Assembly: GCF_000699445.3 (NCBI RefSeq) | Contig: NC_067196.1 | Location: forward strand, 77,056,364 to 77,120,363 | From: Schistosoma haematobium | Lineage: Eukaryota > Platyhelminthes > Trematoda > Strigeidida > Schistosomatidae | Reading direction: 5' to 3' | DNA length: 64,000 bases | Shown: positions 60,106-64,000 of the stretch, piece by piece | Numbering within the stretch: the stretch's first letter is position 1 | Layout: each line of letters opens with the position of its first letter | Notes under the pieces: model-generated | What the model was told of the DNA's origin: nothing | Seen by the model: the letters and a program-made list of their open reading frames with translations, nothing else | The model's database searches: none | Position numbers and translations under genes: made by a program

Positions 60106-61839
60106 GTTAAGTCACAACTTGATTCATTCATTTTTATGAATAACAGAAGTACTTGTAATACTTAGCCACGATTAACATATATTCATCTTATACTTACAAT
60201 TTGCAGAATGAATCTTTCATAAAGCAATATACCTGTTAAAGTATATTTTCATATGATAAAATGGATTCATTCTTATCAACTACTTTCTTCCCAATGGATT
60301 AAAAATTGTAATGACAAAATACGGAACTAAGTTTTTAATTATTTACTTGAATTTTATTTACAAACAGATAACTTTACTAATGGGATGATTAGAGTACCCA
60401 ACCACCTGCCAAGATCTTTTATTCATGGATGTAGTCATATTTACAATAATTTAATTCGTCAAAAGTAAACAAATTGTGCTGTCTGATAATTTATATGAAA
60501 AGTTGAAAAGCCATAACTGGCTTCAAATATCTTATAGTTGAAATTAATTGTCATAAGTATATGTCACTCAGAAGTACCAGCGTTTATGTGTTTAAATAAA
60601 TAAGTCACATGCAGTATGTACATAGATTTAAGTTCCCACACTCGATTAGAGCAGCAAGAGAAAATTATCAGAGTAAATACTAGAGCAGTAGACGTGGTAA
60701 CACTAATAATGGAGGTAAAAAATATTAGATATCAAAGATCAGAGTGGAAGAAAAAACATGGATCAGTGGAATATAAAGTGATTTAAAAAGTGATTTAAAG
60801 ACTTAAGATCTAATGGGAGATAAAGAGTGAATATACCTGCTTCATCATGTAAGATTTCGAGCCCTATCGTTCAAAATCTCCAAACATTGGTTACAATAAT
60901 CACGCGAACCATAAACAGGTAGTCCGCACCCACCTACATGAATCAGTCCAACAGTGATTGTCTTCATAGAGCTTTAACATCACTATAAGTCCTCATGTTA
61001 GCGACCAATCCTTTATACATATTATATATATATATATATCTTTTTGTATTTTGTCATAATTTGTAGTGAATCAAAGATATCATTGATTTTTCCCTCCATT
61101 TGCTGACATAATCATAATATTTCTGGAGTCTTTTTTATAAGTAAAACTGCAGTATACCAAAATATGAAAGAAATCATTATTTGTAGAGATTTTTATCAGT
61201 GGTACTTCGATGTTGTGGTTAGCGATATTTTATTTATTTATCATATGGTTTCTATCACAGTCGGCGTACGAGCTAGCAAACTGAGCAATAGATCAAGTTG
61301 CTTCGCTTCAGGTTACAGAATATTAATAAAGCAAAAAAAGAATCGAGATAATAATATGAATAGTGGTTAGAATGTAAACACAGGAAATACTGTTTTAAAA
61401 TAATGAGTTGAGAAGTAAAACATATGAAACATCAGTAAAGTTCAAGGTACAAAGAAAGACAATGAATAAGTTCATTTGTGCAGTTATCATCACTTTTCAG
61501 GCTTTTCCCCGAAAATTCTTTAACCTTATGCAATGAATATCTTTCTGATTATGACTAGAAAGTCTGAACTTCCCAATATGGTTCAGTTCATCACTCAATA
61601 ACTTCATTCACAAATGTTTTTGTTCGTCTGTTTAATTTCTTCTTGGCATTATTATTACCTAATAAAGACTTATGTACTTGGCTTCAAATCATACATTTTA
61701 GGTAAAAGTCAGTAGCATCATCAGGCTAAATAAAATAAATTGGGTGAAGGAGCATGCGAACTAATAAACCCAATGATTAAGAAACTGATTCATATAGAAG
61801 GAATAAAATTACTGAAAAACTACTTTCAGAATACTAGCC
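60106..61839. other. No recognised feature; short (TA)n run
   Basis: AT-rich, with (TA)n at about 61022-61040. Nothing else identified. Confidence 0.4.
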
Positions 61840-62175
61840 TATCTAAGATGCAGTCCCATGATAGACGATGACCAACGACTGGTTCATACGCCATTTGTTC
61901 CCGCAGGATACTGGAGACCATGTGCACCATTGGTTTGAAATCAGGGTTTTCCAACTCCCCTAGGTGTACTCTCCATGTCCACCAACCCTGTTAAAGCGCC
62001 GGGAATTCGCTTTTCGTCTTCTCAATTTCGTAAACAACACCTCCGCTACGAGAAGGCAGTGAGTAGGAATTCCCTGGCAGGGGCTATATACGCGTGGCCA
62101 TGTGAGAGCATTTCGAGAAGGAGAGCGAACTCTCTTCACTCTCGACCGTACCAGGGCATTTGGGGGCCATTGATT
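61840..62175. repeat. GC-richer unidentified repeat-like segment
   Basis: A block of about 335 bp with much higher GC than its surroundings. It contains GCGCCGGGAATTCGC and ACACCTCCGCTACGAGAAGGC. The minus-strand frame 61960-62214 is open but has no domain I recognise. It may be an element fragment or a piece of a conserved untranslated repeat. Confidence 0.4.
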
Positions 62176-62394
62176 TAGTAAGTAATATGAAGTTAATTTA
62201 AACAAGTATGTCAACGTTTATTTGATTGAAAAATAACTACAAAGAAATGATAACAATCCTTATATATTATTTTGCTTAGATGAAACTAAAGTCGCCAGCT
62301 AAAAATACATCAGTATTTTAAAGTGTTTCTTTGTAAATAAACAAGTTAACACTGATAAATAACCAAATCAAAATTAATCCAAATTTCGTTATTT

Positions 62395-62470
62395 ATTCTC
62401 TGAGGAAGTAACTTACACTAAGTTACGAAACGCCAGAAAATCTAATTTTTCTACTCATTCGAATATTTCA
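62395..62470 (+). repeat. Family E hammerhead-like stem-loop, best stem
   Basis: CTGAGGA (62400-62406), one A, perfect 7-bp stem GTAACTT/AAGTTAC (62408-62414 with 62420-62426) with loop ACACT, then GAAAC (62427-62431) and GCCAGAAAATCTAATTTTTCTAC. Confidence 0.55.
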
Positions 62471-62793
62471 AATATATTATTTTTATTTAATAAGAATCTA
62501 TTCAATGCTCAATTTATTCGAAATTATCAAATCAAACCTTGGTCATGATACCTATAAGTTAACACTGATTTAAAAATGATCAGTTATAATATCACTATTT
62601 AAACAAAACTTTTTTTATGTGGACATGAATAGTCCATATTCTTTTTTTTTTCTTGAATCATTTTGATCTATTACTATTCAACTTAATATTGATATTGAAG
62701 GGAAAAAAAGCAAAGTCAAATAAATATGTCATACCTTTACATAGGCTTGAAATAAACGATTATAATTCGAAGAACTCGATCAATTCGAATAAC

Positions 62794-62826
<33 letters not shown>

Positions 62827-63135
62827 GGAATATAGTTAACACCCAAAATTTATTCAGTTATGATTGTCATATGTTTTCCTTTATATTTCTATTTTGGCGA
62901 ATAGGTTAAGCTTATTTTTTGTCCAAAATTTAATATTGAAATAAATCCTATAATCTGTTCATTTTTATTATGGTAAATTGCTTTCTCTATCAAAAATAAA
63001 TAAATAAATATAATAGATCTATTTATGCAATAGTTAAATATCAGTTAGTTTGATGAGAAAGATTTTTAGAAAAAAAAATTCTTAGATATATCGCATGGAT
63101 TGATAGATTAATTGATTGAAGAATTCGATTATCAT
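62471..63135. other. No recognised feature; (AAT)n microsatellite
   Basis: Contains (AAT)n at about 62790-62826. Otherwise AT-rich. Confidence 0.5.
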
Positions 63136-63136
63136 A

Positions 63137-63245
63137 CACATAGTTCCCTTTATCATTTTGAAAAGAGCAAGAACAAAGATTCTAGCAGAATAGCATGAAT
63201 TCATTTTTATTTCGTTGGATCTCGTCAGCTGCTTACAACTTATGA
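63137..63245 (-). repeat. PLE-end sequence with hammerhead-like core
   Basis: Minus strand: GTAAGCAG, CTGACGA, short segment, GAAA, TAAAAATGAATTCATGCTATT, CTGC (63184-63240). It is followed by the block shared with 50478. No PLE coding sequence is attached directly; an SINE A and a PLE domain lie to the right. Confidence 0.5.
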
Positions 63246-63447
63246 TATTTAAAAATCATAATTACATAATGGGTTTAAATTGCTTACTGAATATTGTAAA
63301 TATATACCTAATGTAAAAGAATATTCTACACCATTATTTGTGACAACAGTTCAAAAGGATGTTAGAAACAATTGATTACATAATGAATAAACAATGATAG
63401 GAATGTAGTGAGTAGAGTTCAGTTGAAAGATTATTCATTTGAAAGAT

Positions 63448-63663
63448 TGGTTGAGGTTAGACATTAACACCGTTGGATGCCGGTGGTCTAGTGGTTAAGT
63501 GCTCGCGCGCGAAGCCAGTAGGTCCTGGGTTCGAGCCCCGCGTGGTGCGGGATCGTGGATGCGCACCGCTGAGGAGTCCCATACTAGGACGAAACGGCCA
63601 TCCAGTGTTTCCAGGTTTCCCATGGTGGTTTAGCTTCAGTCGACTCATGATTTCAACTTGTGA
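63448..63663 (+). mobile_element. SINE A copy with 12-bp TSD, best preserved
   Basis: Starts TGGTTGAGGTTAGACATTAAC and ends TTTCAACTTGTGA, flanked by identical CATTTGAAAGAT repeats (63436-63447 and 63664-63675). Contains the B box GGGTTCGAGCCCC and an intact hammerhead. The A box is partly deleted (GCCGGTGGTCTAGTGG lacks CTCA). This defines a natural short form about 216 bp long. Confidence 0.88.
63563..63608 (+). ncRNA. SINE A hammerhead ribozyme, predicted active
   Basis: GCACCG, CTGAGGA, GTCC/GGAC stem II with CATACTA-type loop, GAAAC, ACGGCCAT stem III region, AUC triplet, CAGTGT. All core bases are intact and stem I has one mismatch and one wobble. Cleavage is predicted between 63602 and 63603. 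Confidence 0.78.
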
Positions 63664-63753
63664 CATTTGAAAGATAGTTAGAAAAATAAAATCAGTGGTG
63701 TAATAAATACAAAAGAAAAAAGGAAAAAAATTTTTAAGGTGAGGCAAAAGAAT

Positions 63754-64000
63754 ATTTGTCACCAAGGCAAGGAAAGATTAACAACCATCTCCTTTTGAAC
63801 ACATAGGTCAGATTTTTGACGCCTGATGGTAACGGCTCCAGCAAACTTCAGAAGACTGGAGTTTGGCTGCTTACTAATCTACCTAAAAGATTGTAAGGTA
63901 TCTACCTGATGTCCTGCATCAAAGAGATGTTTGGTGATTGCACTATTCAGAGTCTTTCTTTCCCTTGTTCAAAGACTTTTTGGAACATGTTCAAAAAAAT
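63754..64000 (-). pseudogene. Penelope-like element GIY-YIG domain, C-terminal part
   Basis: Minus strand, running in from the window edge. SAITKHLFDAGHQVDTLQSF, a stop, then ISKQPNSSLLKFAGAVTIRR and SDLCVQKEMVVNLSLPW end in TGA near 63754. This is the family pattern seen at 28766 (SSILAHLVQAGH ... EAVAIR...LC). At least one in-frame stop and a frameshift upstream (EHV...NKGKK region) are present. The rest of the element lies outside the window. Confidence 0.75.

Overview
The window is AT-rich, non-coding DNA from an animal genome, most likely a blood fluke (Schistosoma or a close relative). The main evidence is several copies of an Smα-type SINE: a tRNA-like region followed by a hammerhead ribozyme. 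Trematode-type non-LTR retrotransposon and Penelope-like (PLE) fragments agree with this. I found no convincing host exon, rRNA gene, true tRNA gene or CRISPR. Every recognisable coding region belongs to a mobile element and is broken.

Layout. 1-10 kb: scattered copies of SINE families A and B and long stretches with nothing recognised. 10-22.7 kb: solo LTRs, a PLE-end inverted dimer, a LINE 3' end (19.65-20.45 kb) and two SINE inverted dimers with target-site duplications (21.1-22.6 kb). 22.7-30.2 kb: SINEs A and B, a perfect trinucleotide array of about 120 units, a PLE endonuclease domain and a second LINE 3' end. 32-38 kb: SINEs, a solo LTR inserted inside a SINE, and more LTRs. 39-44.2 kb: a broken PLE, solo LTRs and a ~1 kb foldback built on PLE sequence. 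46-52 kb: inverted dimers of an unassigned family (D), a tiny SINE foldback, and LTRs. 54.5-60.1 kb: a CR1-like LINE end, then the longest coding relic, an RTE-like LINE (endonuclease plus reverse transcriptase) inserted into a family D copy, then SINEs and a complete LTR. 61.8-64 kb: a GC-richer unknown repeat, ribozyme-like motifs, a well-preserved SINE A and a PLE fragment running off the end.

Two themes tie the window together. (1) Self-cleaving-ribozyme architecture recurs. SINE A and SINE B each carry a hammerhead downstream of their tRNA-like promoter, PLE ends carry a hammerhead-like core, and a further repeat (E) has a hammerhead-like core whose central stem keeps its pairing in copies of different sequence. 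(2) At least six insertions belonging to SINE A, SINE B, family D and a PLE are inverted dimers, or have an inverted tip, and are flanked by 12-17 bp target-site duplications. In most of them the element's 3' end faces the target on both sides. The simplest reading is a shared insertion machinery that can prime cDNA from both ends of one staggered break, plausibly that of the PLEs. That last step is inference.
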